From assembly GCA_944341075.1 (NCBI GenBank), contig CALVLV010000015.1:1-50275 (forward strand): a stretch of DNA of 50,275 nt. The letters are read 5' to 3'. Origin of the DNA: an uncultured Clostridia bacterium (GTDB lineage: Bacteria; Bacillota; Clostridia; Christensenellales; Borkfalkiaceae). This document shows, piece after piece, positions 40,203-47,550 of this stretch (position 1 is the stretch's first letter; each line of letters opens with the position of its first letter). The translations under genes and the position numbers were made by a program. The notes under the pieces are model-generated. The model saw nothing but the letters and a program-made list of their open reading frames with translations. It was not told the origin of the DNA and made no database searches.

Positions 40203-40829
40203 TTACAATTTAAAACCGCACACAAATTCGCGCAGTTTTTTTATTGTCACCCTGCCGTTCAATCTGTCGCGCAATGCGGCGTTAAAGTCTTCGGCAAGCT
40301 GCTTTTTTACGGCGACGGTGAAGGTGACTTCGGAAAAATACTCCGCTCCCTTTACCTCGCAGTCGCTTTTTTCAAAAAAGCGGTTACAGATATCTATGCT
40401 GTCGTAGCCGACGGTATAGGCGCTCTCCACGCAATCGAGATACATGAGCTTTGTGGCGCCTTCAAGGTTTTCTGCCGCACAGCCAGAATAGGCGCGCACC
40501 AGCCCGCCCGCGCCCAGCTTTATGCCGCCGAAATAGCGGGTGACCACCACCACCGAACACATAAGCTTTTTATTTTTAAGCACATCTAAAATTGGCATGC
40601 CCGCCGTGCCAGAAGGTTCGCCGTCATCTGAAAACCGCGGAAAATTACCCGTTGGATCGGCTATATATGCATAGCAATTGTGTGTGGCGTCGCTGTACTT
40701 TGCGCTGACGCGCGCAATAAATTCACGCGCCTGCTCCTCTCCCTCCACGTGCGCGGAAGTTGTTATAAAGCGGGAACGCTCTATTACCTTTTCGGTGACG
40801 TGCTCGCCGCCGAGCGAAAGGTAGCCCAT
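40203..40829 (-). CDS. yigZ: IMPACT-family protein YigZ
   Basis: The 208-residue protein begins with an IMPACT N-terminal domain: SRFITTSAHVEGEEQAREFI, THNCYAYI, FSDDGEPSGTAGMPIL, VVVVTRYFGGIKLGAGGLVRAY. A small C-terminal domain follows (DUF1949-type). The biochemical role of this conserved family is not settled. Its ATG overlaps the tyrS stop by one base (TAATG), so it is translated from the tyrS mRNA. Confidence 0.93.
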   Translation of the reverse strand: MGYLSLGGEHVTEKVIERSRFITTSAHVEGEEQAREFIARVSAKYSDATHNCYAYIADPTGNFPRFSDDGEPSGTAGMPILDVLKNKKLMCSVVVVTRYFGGIKLGAGGLVRAYSGCAAENLEGATKLMYLDCVESAYTVGYDSIDICNRFFEKSDCEVKGAEYFSEVTFTVAVKKQLAEDFNAALRDRLNGRVTIKKLREFVCGFKL

Positions 40830-42013
40830 TACTTTAAAATTACCTTTATGTGTTGTTTTTTGCCCTTATGAATGATATCTCCGCTGTTTACGGGCGCGTT
40901 TATATCGGTCACTTTGCTGTCGCCTATGGAAACGCCGCCCTGCTGTATAAGCCTGCGCGCCTCGCCGTTGGAAGAGCACAGTTTGGCAGCAACAAGCACG
41001 GGGATTATTGTGGGCGTTTCGACCGATATCTCCACTTCGGGCAGCTCGCCGCCTCCGCCGAAGGCAGCCTTGGCCTGCGCCATGGCCTTCTGTGCCTTTT
41101 CCTCGCCGTGGACAAGCTTTGTAAGTTCGTAGGCAAGTATCTCCTTCTTTTCGTTTATGCGGCCTGAGTCCCACGCCTCCATCTTTTCGATCTCGTCGAG
41201 CGGGATGAAGGTGAGCATCTTTATGCACTTCATAACGTCGGCGTCGTCTATGTTGCGCCAGTACTGGTAGAACTCGTAGGGGGTGGTCTTGTTTTCGTCC
41301 AGCCATACGGCGCCCTTTGCCGTCTTGCCCATCTTTTTGCCCTCGCTGTTCAAAAGCAGGGTGATGGTCATGGCGTAGGCGTCCTTTCCGCTCTTTTTGC
41401 GTATCAGCTCGGTGCCGGCAAGCATGTTGCTCCACTGGTCGTCGCCGCCGAACTGCATGTTGCAGCCGTAGTGGGTGTTCAGGTACCAGAAGTCGTACGC
41501 CTGCATTATCATATAGTTGAACTCAAGGAAGGAAAGGCCTTTTTCCATGCGCTGTTTATAGCACTCTGCGCGCAGCATGTTGTTTACGGTGAAGCATGCG
41601 CCCACTTCGCGCAGAAGATCGACATAGTTGAGCTTTAACAGCCAGTCGGCATTGTTGACCATTATGGCCTTGCCCTCGCCGAAGTCGATGAAGCGCTCCA
41701 TCTGTTTTTTAAAGCACTCGCAGTTGTGGTTGATGACTTCGTCCGCCATCATCGTGCGCATGTCGGTGCGGCCGGAGGGGTCGCCTATGTGACCTGTGCC
41801 GCCGCCGACGAGCACAACGGGCTTGTTGCCCGCCATCTGCAACCTCTTCATAAGGCAGAGCGCCATAAAGTGGCCTACGTGCAGGCTGTCTGCCGTGGGG
41901 TCAAAGCCTATATAAAAGCGGGCGCCGCCGCCGTTGATAAGTTCGCGTATCTCCTCTTCGTCGGTTACCTGAGCTATAAGCCCGCGCGCCTTAAGTTCTT
42001 CATAAATTCCCAT
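40829..42013 (-). CDS. tyrS: Tyrosyl-tRNA synthetase
   Basis: The 394-residue class I synthetase has HVGH (45-48, the HIGH motif), GGTGHIGDPSG, the tyrosine-pocket segment MIMQAYDFWYL, GGDDQWSN, KMGKT (227-231, the KMSKS motif) and a C-terminal S4 RNA-binding domain (about 330-394). It charges tRNA-Tyr. AAGGAAAG lies 7-8 bases before the ATG. It has a leader of about 200 bases with a short Tyr-containing ORF and an intrinsic terminator, so expression is probably controlled by attenuation. yigZ follows in the same mRNA. Confidence 0.97.
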   Translation of the reverse strand: MGIYEELKARGLIAQVTDEEEIRELINGGGARFYIGFDPTADSLHVGHFMALCLMKRLQMAGNKPVVLVGGGTGHIGDPSGRTDMRTMMADEVINHNCECFKKQMERFIDFGEGKAIMVNNADWLLKLNYVDLLREVGACFTVNNMLRAECYKQRMEKGLSFLEFNYMIMQAYDFWYLNTHYGCNMQFGGDDQWSNMLAGTELIRKKSGKDAYAMTITLLLNSEGKKMGKTAKGAVWLDENKTTPYEFYQYWRNIDDADVMKCIKMLTFIPLDEIEKMEAWDSGRINEKKEILAYELTKLVHGEEKAQKAMAQAKAAFGGGGELPEVEISVETPTIIPVLVAAKLCSSNGEARRLIQQGGVSIGDSKVTDINAPVNSGDIIHKGKKQHIKVILK

Positions 42014-42076
42014 AACTATCTTTCCTTAAATTTATTTTTCATGATTATTTTAACATTGAAAGGCAAAAAATGCAAT

Positions 42077-42106
42077 AAAAAAGCGGTCTGCCCGCAGGCA
42101 AACCGC
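42077..42106 (-). terminator. Attenuator terminator in the tyrS leader
   Basis: On the minus strand GCGGTTTGCC (42106-42097) pairs with GGCAGACCGC (42092-42083) with one U-G wobble and a TGCG loop, followed by TTTTTT. It lies 64 bp before the tyrS ATG and inside the same transcript. Its 5' strand also overlaps a sequence that can pair with an upstream segment (see findings). Confidence 0.8.
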
Positions 42107-42141
42107 AATATTGCAGCATAAAAATACCCACGGCAAAAGAC

Positions 42142-42163
42142 GTATTACCTTGCAAGGCAATAC
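42142..42163 (-). promoter_or_regulatory. Leader hairpin P1 at the end of the tyrS leader ORF
   Basis: GTATTGCCT (42163-42155) and AGGTAATAC (42150-42142) form nine pairs around TGCA. The 5' strand contains Tyr codon 19 of the leader ORF and the 3' strand its stop codon, so a ribosome paused at this Tyr codon would prevent the hairpin. Confidence 0.5.
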
Positions 42164-42216
42164 GAATAGCCGAAGAATATTGCGTTTGAATAAAATGCGC
42201 ACTTTCTTGCTTCCAT
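42145..42216 (-). CDS. Putative tyrS leader peptide (23 residues, three Tyr)
   Basis: The ORF starts at an ATG located seven bases after the last base of the -10 hexamer, that is at the predicted transcription start, so it would be translated from a leaderless message. It begins MEARKCAFYSNAIFF and ends GYSYCLAR. Tyr occurs at codons 9, 17 and 19 (all TAT) and Phe at 8, 14 and 15. A short ORF rich in the cognate amino acid before an intrinsic terminator and a tRNA synthetase gene is the classic arrangement of ribosome-mediated attenuation. Translation is not proven; the ORF is short and could be chance. Confidence 0.45.
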   Translation of the reverse strand: MEARKCAFYSNAIFFGYSYCLAR

Positions 42217-42222
42217 ATGCCC

Positions 42223-42251
42223 AGTTTACCACAAACGCCGTGCCATGTCAA
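42223..42251 (-). promoter_or_regulatory. Sigma-A promoter of the tyrS leader
   Basis: On the minus strand TTGACA (42251-42246) and TAAACT (42228-42223) are 17 bp apart. The -35 begins three bases after the sigK stop codon. The transcription start is expected near 42216. Confidence 0.75.
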
Positions 42252-42253
42252 GC

Positions 42254-42958
42254 TCAGTCGGTGAAAAAGTCGTCGCGGCTGAGGTTTTTGCGCGCCCGCT
42301 CTATGGCGCGCTTTTCTATGCGCGATATGTATGAACGCGATATGCCGAGCTTTTTTGCCACCTCACGCTGGGGAAGGGGATTGCCGTCTTCAAGGCCGTA
42401 CCGCATGGAGATGATGGCAAACTCCCGCTCGGAAAGTATGCCGCGCAGAAGCTTTACGAACTTTTCGCGCTGAACGGACTTTTCTACCTGCGCGAATACA
42501 CTGTCTTCCTTTTCGGCAAGAAGATCGAGCAGGGTAAGCTCGTTGCCGTCCTTATCTACGCCGACGGGCTCGGTGAGTGACAGATTGTTTTTGTGCTTTT
42601 TGCTTGCGCGGATGAGCATTAAAATTTCGTTCTCTATACAGCGGGCGGTGTAAGTGGCAAGCTGGGTGCCCTTGCCCTCGCGGTAGGTATTGATGGCCTT
42701 GATGAGCCCGATAGAGCCGACGGACATAAGATCGTCGGTTTCCGCCGCTCCGCTGTACTTTTTTACGATGTGCGCCACAAGGCGCATGTTGTGCTTTATG
42801 AGGATATTTTTTGCCTCTTTATCGCCTGAGCGGGCGCGGGCAAGGTACAACTTTTCCTCTTCGGGAGGGAGCGGCTTGGGAAAGGAACCCTTGCCCTGGA
42901 CTGCGCCCGTAAAGAAAAATATTTTGCCGAATAACAGACTTAAAAAATCAAAAAACAT
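42254..42958 (-). CDS. sigK: Sporulation sigma factor SigK (mother cell, late)
   Basis: The 234-residue protein matches SigK closely: a hydrophobic pro-sequence-like start (FFDFLSLLFGKIFFFTG), FPKPLPPEEEKLYL, KNILIKHNMRLVAHIVKKYSG, region 2 MSVGSIGLIKAINTYREGKGTQLATYTARCIENEILM, and the region 4 helix-turn-helix REVAKKLGISRSYISRIEKRA. SigK directs late mother-cell genes for coat and cortex. The hydrophobic N-terminus suggests that, as in Bacillus, it is made as an inactive membrane-linked precursor needing proteolysis. The gene is uninterrupted, so there is no skin-type element here. Confidence 0.95.
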   Translation of the reverse strand: MFFDFLSLLFGKIFFFTGAVQGKGSFPKPLPPEEEKLYLARARSGDKEAKNILIKHNMRLVAHIVKKYSGAAETDDLMSVGSIGLIKAINTYREGKGTQLATYTARCIENEILMLIRASKKHKNNLSLTEPVGVDKDGNELTLLDLLAEKEDSVFAQVEKSVQREKFVKLLRGILSEREFAIISMRYGLEDGNPLPQREVAKKLGISRSYISRIEKRAIERARKNLSRDDFFTD

Positions 42959-43010
42959 AAGCCACCTTTGCGCGGCGCGGACACTCAGCCGCTACGATCC
43001 GCCACAGAGA

Positions 43011-43041
43011 TAGCTTATGTTTTGTAAAGGTTGTACTATTC
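43011..43041 (-). promoter_or_regulatory. Possible sigma-E/sigma-K-type promoter of sigK
   Basis: On the minus strand CATAAGCTA (43019-43011) matches the sigma-K -10 pattern CATANNNTA, and GAATAGTA (43041-43034) resembles a sigma-E -35 (GHATANNT) 14 bp upstream. In Bacillus sigK is read by sigma-E and later by sigma-K itself, so the match is in the right place. Confidence 0.4.
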
Positions 43042-43069
43042 GGTAAATACTTATATCGGTAAGAAAAAA

Positions 43070-43810
43070 TTATTTTTTGAAGACAAAAAGATATTCATGT
43101 GCGAGTAGCAGAAAATTATATTTAACACTGTTTGTTTTCCAATACCCTGTAGCTTTACAGTTATGTTGCTCTTTTATAATTATTTCTTTGAGCTTAAAGC
43201 CTGCAAGTTTGAAAAGGTTCATGGTTTCAAATGCAAGCGGTTGAACCATACCTTTTTTACGTATATCCCCCATTAAGATAGCACAGAACTTGTCTTTTCT
43301 TAAAACCCTATAAAATTGTTGCGCAACAATTCCCATTTCACGCAAAAAATCTCTATATGGAAGTAATGACAAATCACCTTCTATATCTTCACTATAATGA
43401 ATAATGTCTGCATAAGGTGGGTGAGCACATAACAGGTCTATAGAGCTATCCTCAAGGGGCAATGCCCTCGCATCGGCGACCGCTAATTGTATCGTAGCAG
43501 AAGTTTCAAAACTAAACTGGCATTTCTTTTCGGATAACTCTATTGCCGCAGGATTTATATCAAAACCGAAAAAGTTTCTGTGTGTAAGCTTCGCCTCGAC
43601 AGCTGTTGTGCCGCCTCCAACAAATGGATCGAGCACAACATCTCCTTCATTTGAATATCTTAAAATGATATTACGTGGAATATACGGCGACCAGTTTCCT
43701 CTGTACTTTGCATCATGAGTAGCCCACTTCCCTCTATCAGGAAATGCCCACACTGTATTAGTTTCCAATTCAAAATTGTCAGGTTGTAAAGGTATTTTTT
43801 TATTTGCCAT
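43070..43810 (-). CDS. Site-specific DNA methyltransferase (N6-adenine or N4-cytosine, beta-class layout)
   Basis: The 246-residue protein has the catalytic motif IV as LLCAHPPYADIIHY (a TSPPY/DPPY variant) after the AdoMet motif I VLDPFVGGGTTAVEAKL, with motif I first. Between and after them are FFGFDINPAAIEL and IALMGDIRKK-like sequence (here ILMGDIRKKGM). Together with the Dam-like enzyme two genes upstream it would protect host DNA; DpnII-type systems also carry a second methylase of a different class. The gap to the endonuclease gene is one base. AT-rich compared with its neighbours. Confidence 0.85.
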   Translation of the reverse strand: MANKKIPLQPDNFELETNTVWAFPDRGKWATHDAKYRGNWSPYIPRNIILRYSNEGDVVLDPFVGGGTTAVEAKLTHRNFFGFDINPAAIELSEKKCQFSFETSATIQLAVADARALPLEDSSIDLLCAHPPYADIIHYSEDIEGDLSLLPYRDFLREMGIVAQQFYRVLRKDKFCAILMGDIRKKGMVQPLAFETMNLFKLAGFKLKEIIIKEQHNCKATGYWKTNSVKYNFLLLAHEYLFVFKK

Positions 43811-43811
43811 G

Positions 43812-44351
43812 TCAGTCTTCTATTAATTCAGTGGGAACGGGAAGGCCCAACCTTTTCAACGGAATATATTCGAAATAATAGTCACAATTAACCGACTGAA
43901 TATAATCAAGGACATCCTTATATTGGGGTTTACGAAACCATTCGTCCAGCAAATAAATATATTCAACGTCAATATTTGCAGCGGCCATGAGTTTTTTATA
44001 TTGCTTCCTTTTAAAATCACAGGTCTGTAATTTTTCATCGACAGAGCCAGCAACCTGTTGATGCTTACACTCAATTATGTATAGCGTGTTATTCAATAAA
44101 ACAAATATGCTATCATCAGGCAATAATTTCTTTGATATATATTTATTCCATTCAATATTTAATTCAGCCAGAAAAATACTGTAAAAGCTATTCTTTTTAT
44201 ATATTTCTGCGACCTTTTCATTATCATAGAAAACATTATGTCCAATGACAGCGTAATGAGGTTGTCCATTAAGAAAAGTTGCCAAATCGGTCTTGCCTTC
44301 AAATACTAAACCAGTCCTTGTGTTTCCACCACCCTTGCCACTTTTAATCAT
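43812..44351 (-). CDS. Putative type II restriction endonuclease (PD-(D/E)XK type)
   Basis: The 179-residue product lies between two DNA methylases in one operon. It starts SGKGGGNTRTGLVFEGKTDL and carries PDDSIFVLLNNTLYIIECKHQ at about residues 77-97, which fits a PD-(D/E)XK active site: an acidic D, then E-C-K with hydrophobic residues before the E. The following QTCDFKRKQYKKL resembles the helix after the catalytic strand. The recognition sequence cannot be read from the protein. AAGGAG lies 6 bases before the ATG. Identification rests on the motif and on the flanking methylases. Confidence 0.75.
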   Translation of the reverse strand: MIKSGKGGGNTRTGLVFEGKTDLATFLNGQPHYAVIGHNVFYDNEKVAEIYKKNSFYSIFLAELNIEWNKYISKKLLPDDSIFVLLNNTLYIIECKHQQVAGSVDEKLQTCDFKRKQYKKLMAAANIDVEYIYLLDEWFRKPQYKDVLDYIQSVNCDYYFEYIPLKRLGLPVPTELIED

Positions 44352-44360
44352 ATTTGCTCC

Positions 44361-45428
44361 TTATTGATTACTTATCATAAGTTCGTTTATTTTTCCGCGC
44401 TTTTCAGCATTGCTGTTTATCATTCTCGATGCCGAAACTCGCTGTATTTTATATGATTTATACAACTCGTCAAAAAAATTGTCTTCCGGGTTGACATTTT
44501 TCGGATCTGAATTGCTCAACACTATCTTTGCCCCTTTATCATTTATTTCATCTATGAATAAAGCCAACCGACGCTGTTCGGAATCATCAAAACAATCGGA
44601 ATTATACGAATTAAACGCAGAGGTCTGCGATATCGGCCTGTACGGCGGATCGATATATACAAATGTTTTGTCATCGATAAATTCCCTTGACAAAGTATAA
44701 TCACCGCAAACTATAATAACATTTTGCAATACAGTTGATATATTTCGAAGATTATTCTCATCACATATCTTAGGGTTCTTATATGCTCCCATAGGCACAT
44801 TAAATTGGCCATGCCTGTTTACACGATAGAGACCGTTGAAACATGTTTTGTTGAGAAAAATGAACAGGGCAGCTTTCTCAACGGCAGTTTGCTCATTCAA
44901 GGCTAAACTATTAAAGCGTTCTCTTGCCGTATAATAATGATATTTGCGTCCATTTTCGTCCATAGGAAGGAAAGCAAGTTGCATTTCTGAAAGTCGCGTT
45001 ATGAGTTCTTCAACATTGTCCCTTATAACCTTATATGCATTGATGAGTTCTGCATTGGTATCACTTATATAATATTCTTCAAAATTATATTTGCCGATAA
45101 CGCTGAAAAACAGCGCTCCGCCACCGACCATAGGTTCGGCGTATTTTATAAGCCCATTATCTTTTGTGGGAATTTTTTTTTCAAGTTCAGAAACGAGTTG
45201 GCTCTTCCCTCCAACCCACTTAACGAAAGGCTTCAATTCAATGTTATGCTCGCTTTCATAACGCGTAGTGCGTTTATCTGCCGGCTTTTCTGCAAATGAC
45301 GGTATTATCCACATATTTCCAACCATCATAGCGCCAGATATACGATTTTCCGAACATAAAATAGCCACCCTGCGCTGTGATATGCCCCATTTTTCGGCGG
45401 CCTCTTTAGCCGAAATATAACTTAACAT
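44361..45428 (-). CDS. Dam-family DNA adenine methyltransferase with an N-terminal helix-turn-helix domain
   Basis: The 355-residue protein has an excisionase/MerR-like DNA-binding region at the N-terminus (YISAKEAAEKWGISQRRVAILC to MWIIPSFAEKPADKR, about residues 4-57). A complete Dam (D12 class) methylase follows: FVKWVGGKSQL (about 70), EPMVGGGALFFSV, LFIFLNKTCFNGLYRVN, and motif IV FVYIDPPYRP. Dam enzymes methylate adenine, often in GATC. The added DNA-binding domain could regulate the operon or extend specificity. GGAG precedes the ATG by about 8 bases; a promoter (TTGCTA, 17 bp, TATAAT) lies just upstream. Confidence 0.88.
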   Translation of the reverse strand: MLSYISAKEAAEKWGISQRRVAILCSENRISGAMMVGNMWIIPSFAEKPADKRTTRYESEHNIELKPFVKWVGGKSQLVSELEKKIPTKDNGLIKYAEPMVGGGALFFSVIGKYNFEEYYISDTNAELINAYKVIRDNVEELITRLSEMQLAFLPMDENGRKYHYYTARERFNSLALNEQTAVEKAALFIFLNKTCFNGLYRVNRHGQFNVPMGAYKNPKICDENNLRNISTVLQNVIIVCGDYTLSREFIDDKTFVYIDPPYRPISQTSAFNSYNSDCFDDSEQRRLALFIDEINDKGAKIVLSNSDPKNVNPEDNFFDELYKSYKIQRVSASRMINSNAEKRGKINELMISNQ

Positions 45429-45460
45429 CTGTATACTCCATATACCGTATTATCATGTAT

Positions 45461-45489
45461 ATTATATTCGAAATCACGAATAATAGCAA
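45461..45489 (-). promoter_or_regulatory. Sigma-A promoter of the restriction-modification operon
   Basis: On the minus strand TTGCTA (45489-45484) and TATAAT (45466-45461) are 17 bp apart, 33 bp before the Dam-like gene. Confidence 0.65.
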
Positions 45490-45512
45490 GAAAAAGATTG
45501 TAAAATTCAAAT

Positions 45513-45546
45513 AAAAAATGCCGCGCACGGCCTGCGCGGCATTTTT
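45513..45546 (-). terminator. Terminator after the ABC exporter operon
   Basis: On the minus strand ATGCCGCGCA and TGCGCGGCAT form a 10-bp stem followed by TTTTTTATTT. It lies directly beyond the stop of the second ABC gene. Confidence 0.88.
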
Positions 45547-45552
45547 GTGAAC

Positions 45553-47550
45553 TCACTCTAATTCGAATGCGCCGGTGTACAACTGATAATACACACCCTT
45601 CTGCGCGATGAGCTGGTCGTGCGTGCCGCGCTCTATTATGCGGCCGTGATCGAGCACCATTATTGCCTGGCTGTTGCGCACGGTGGACAGGCGGTGCGCT
45701 ATTACAAACACGGTGCGGCCCTCCATCAGCTTATCCATGCCCTGCTCTATCAGCTTTTCGGTGCGGGTATCTATTGATGACGTGGCCTCGTCCAGAATGA
45801 GCACGGGGCACTCCGATACCATGGCGCGCGCTATTGCAAGCAGCTGGCGCTGGCCCTGCGAAAGGTTGCCGCCGTCGCCCTTTATAAGCGTATTGTAACC
45901 TTCGGGCAGGTGCGATATAAAGTAGTCGGCGTTGGCAAGTCTGGCGGCGGCTATGCACTCGTCGTCGGTGGCCGTAAGTCTGCCGTAGCGTATGTTATCC
46001 ATCACAGTGCCGGTGAACAGGTGAGTATCCTGCAGCACTATGCCGAGCGAACGCCTTAAATCGTCCTTGTTTATGCTCTTTATGTCAAGGCCGTCGTAGG
46101 TGATGGAGCCCGACTGAATATCGTAGAACCTGTTTATAAGGTTGGTTATCGTTGTCTTGCCCGCGCCCGTGGCGCCTACGAAGGCTATCTTCTGCCCGGG
46201 CTTTGCATAGAGCGATATGTCCTTTAAAATTATCTTTTCGGGAGTATAGCCGAAGATGACGTCCCTGAAGCGGATGTCGCCGCGCAGGGGAATATAGGTG
46301 AAAGTGCCGTCCTTTTCGGGCCTCTTCCAGCTCCACTTTTCAATTCCGCCCTCGCCGTAGACGAGCGTTATGTCGCCGCCCTTGTCCTCGTGAGGGGTAT
46401 CGAAAATCTCGAATATGCGCTCGGCGCCCGCAAGGCCCATTATTATGGCGTTGAACTGCTGCGTTACCTGCTGCACGGGCTGGTTGAACGAGCGGATGAG
46501 CGTTAAGAAAGCTATGAGCACGCCCACATCGCCCACGCCGAACGAACCGTTGCCGCCCGCCGCCACGCTGTAGAGCGAGAGCGCCGCCACGCTGTGCGTT
46601 GCAAAGAACACAGCGCCGACTATGGCGACCACGACATACTGGAAGTAGCTCAGGATATTGGACATGGGGCCGAGCATGTTGGTAAGCTGGTTGGCGCGCG
46701 TGCCGCTTATGCGCAGCTCTTCGTTTATGGCTTTGAACTTTTCCCTGGCCTTGTCTTCGTGGCAGAATACCTTTACTACCTTCTGCCCCTCCATCATCTC
46801 TTCAACATATCCGTTGACTTTACCGATGGAAACCTGCTGTTTTAAGAACTGCTTTGACGATTCCGCGCCGATAAACCTTATGCAGATTATGTTGATGCTG
46901 AGTATGGCAAGCATTACCAGCGTTAAAGTAAAGCTCATGAATATCATGCACAGGAGCACCACAACTATGGTGACGACTGCCGATATCATCTGCGGAACGG
47001 ACTGCGAAAGCATCTGGCGGAGAGTGTCTACATCGTTGGTGTAGCGGCTCATGAGTTCGCCGTGGGTGTGCGTATCGAAGTAGCGCAGGGAAAGATACTG
47101 CATGTTTACGAACATGTCGTCGCGCATGCGCTTGAGCGTGCCCTGGGCTATGAACATCATAAGCCTGTTATATGAGAACGTGCTTACAACGCCCACTACA
47201 TACACGCACGCCACAGCCACTATCCATGTGACGAGCAGCGAAAATTCGGCCTGGCCGCGGGCGATAGATTCTATTGCCCTTATTACGAACGTGAGAAGAA
47301 ATGAACCGACTGCGCCAGCCGCAGATGAGAGTATTATCAGCACCACCAGAAGAACTGCGGCAAGCTTGTTGCGGAAAGTGTAATTTAATACGCGCTTTAA
47401 TACCTTTACGGGATTTTCAGGCCCCGACCCCTTTATTTTTGCCACCCTGTGGCCGTGCTGCGTGCCTTGCTGCTGAACACGCCGCTTTGTGTCGGCGTCA
47501 AGGTTTTCAAACTGTTCTGCAAGTGAGGGCTGCTTAGTCTTCTTTGCCAT
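45553..47550 (-). CDS. ABC exporter half-transporter, canonical NBD
   Basis: The 665-residue protein has an N-terminal soluble stretch of about 55 residues, six membrane segments (about 62-365), and an ATPase domain with Walker A GATGAGKTT (about 459-467), signature LSQGQ, Walker B VLILDEATSS with the catalytic Glu, and H-loop IAHRLST. The ATG at 47550 is chosen because GGAGGTGA lies 5-6 bases before it; it overlaps the end of the partner gene by 17 bp. With the partner it should form a heterodimeric multidrug or lipid exporter. The direction and MarR control suggest drug or toxin efflux. Confidence 0.95.
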   Translation of the reverse strand: MAKKTKQPSLAEQFENLDADTKRRVQQQGTQHGHRVAKIKGSGPENPVKVLKRVLNYTFRNKLAAVLLVVLIILSSAAGAVGSFLLTFVIRAIESIARGQAEFSLLVTWIVAVACVYVVGVVSTFSYNRLMMFIAQGTLKRMRDDMFVNMQYLSLRYFDTHTHGELMSRYTNDVDTLRQMLSQSVPQMISAVVTIVVVLLCMIFMSFTLTLVMLAILSINIICIRFIGAESSKQFLKQQVSIGKVNGYVEEMMEGQKVVKVFCHEDKAREKFKAINEELRISGTRANQLTNMLGPMSNILSYFQYVVVAIVGAVFFATHSVAALSLYSVAAGGNGSFGVGDVGVLIAFLTLIRSFNQPVQQVTQQFNAIIMGLAGAERIFEIFDTPHEDKGGDITLVYGEGGIEKWSWKRPEKDGTFTYIPLRGDIRFRDVIFGYTPEKIILKDISLYAKPGQKIAFVGATGAGKTTITNLINRFYDIQSGSITYDGLDIKSINKDDLRRSLGIVLQDTHLFTGTVMDNIRYGRLTATDDECIAAARLANADYFISHLPEGYNTLIKGDGGNLSQGQRQLLAIARAMVSECPVLILDEATSSIDTRTEKLIEQGMDKLMEGRTVFVIAHRLSTVRNSQAIMVLDHGRIIERGTHDQLIAQKGVYYQLYTGAFELE

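Noticed and set aside
42014-42251. T-box riboswitch upstream of tyrS
   Set aside because: The leader length would fit, but I find no AGGGTGG-type antiterminator core; the nearest sequence, CCGTGGGTAT, does not match, and the terminator is not preceded by the usual T-box arrangement.
42254-42958. Skin-like element interrupting sigK
   Set aside because: The reading frame is continuous with all SigK regions present.
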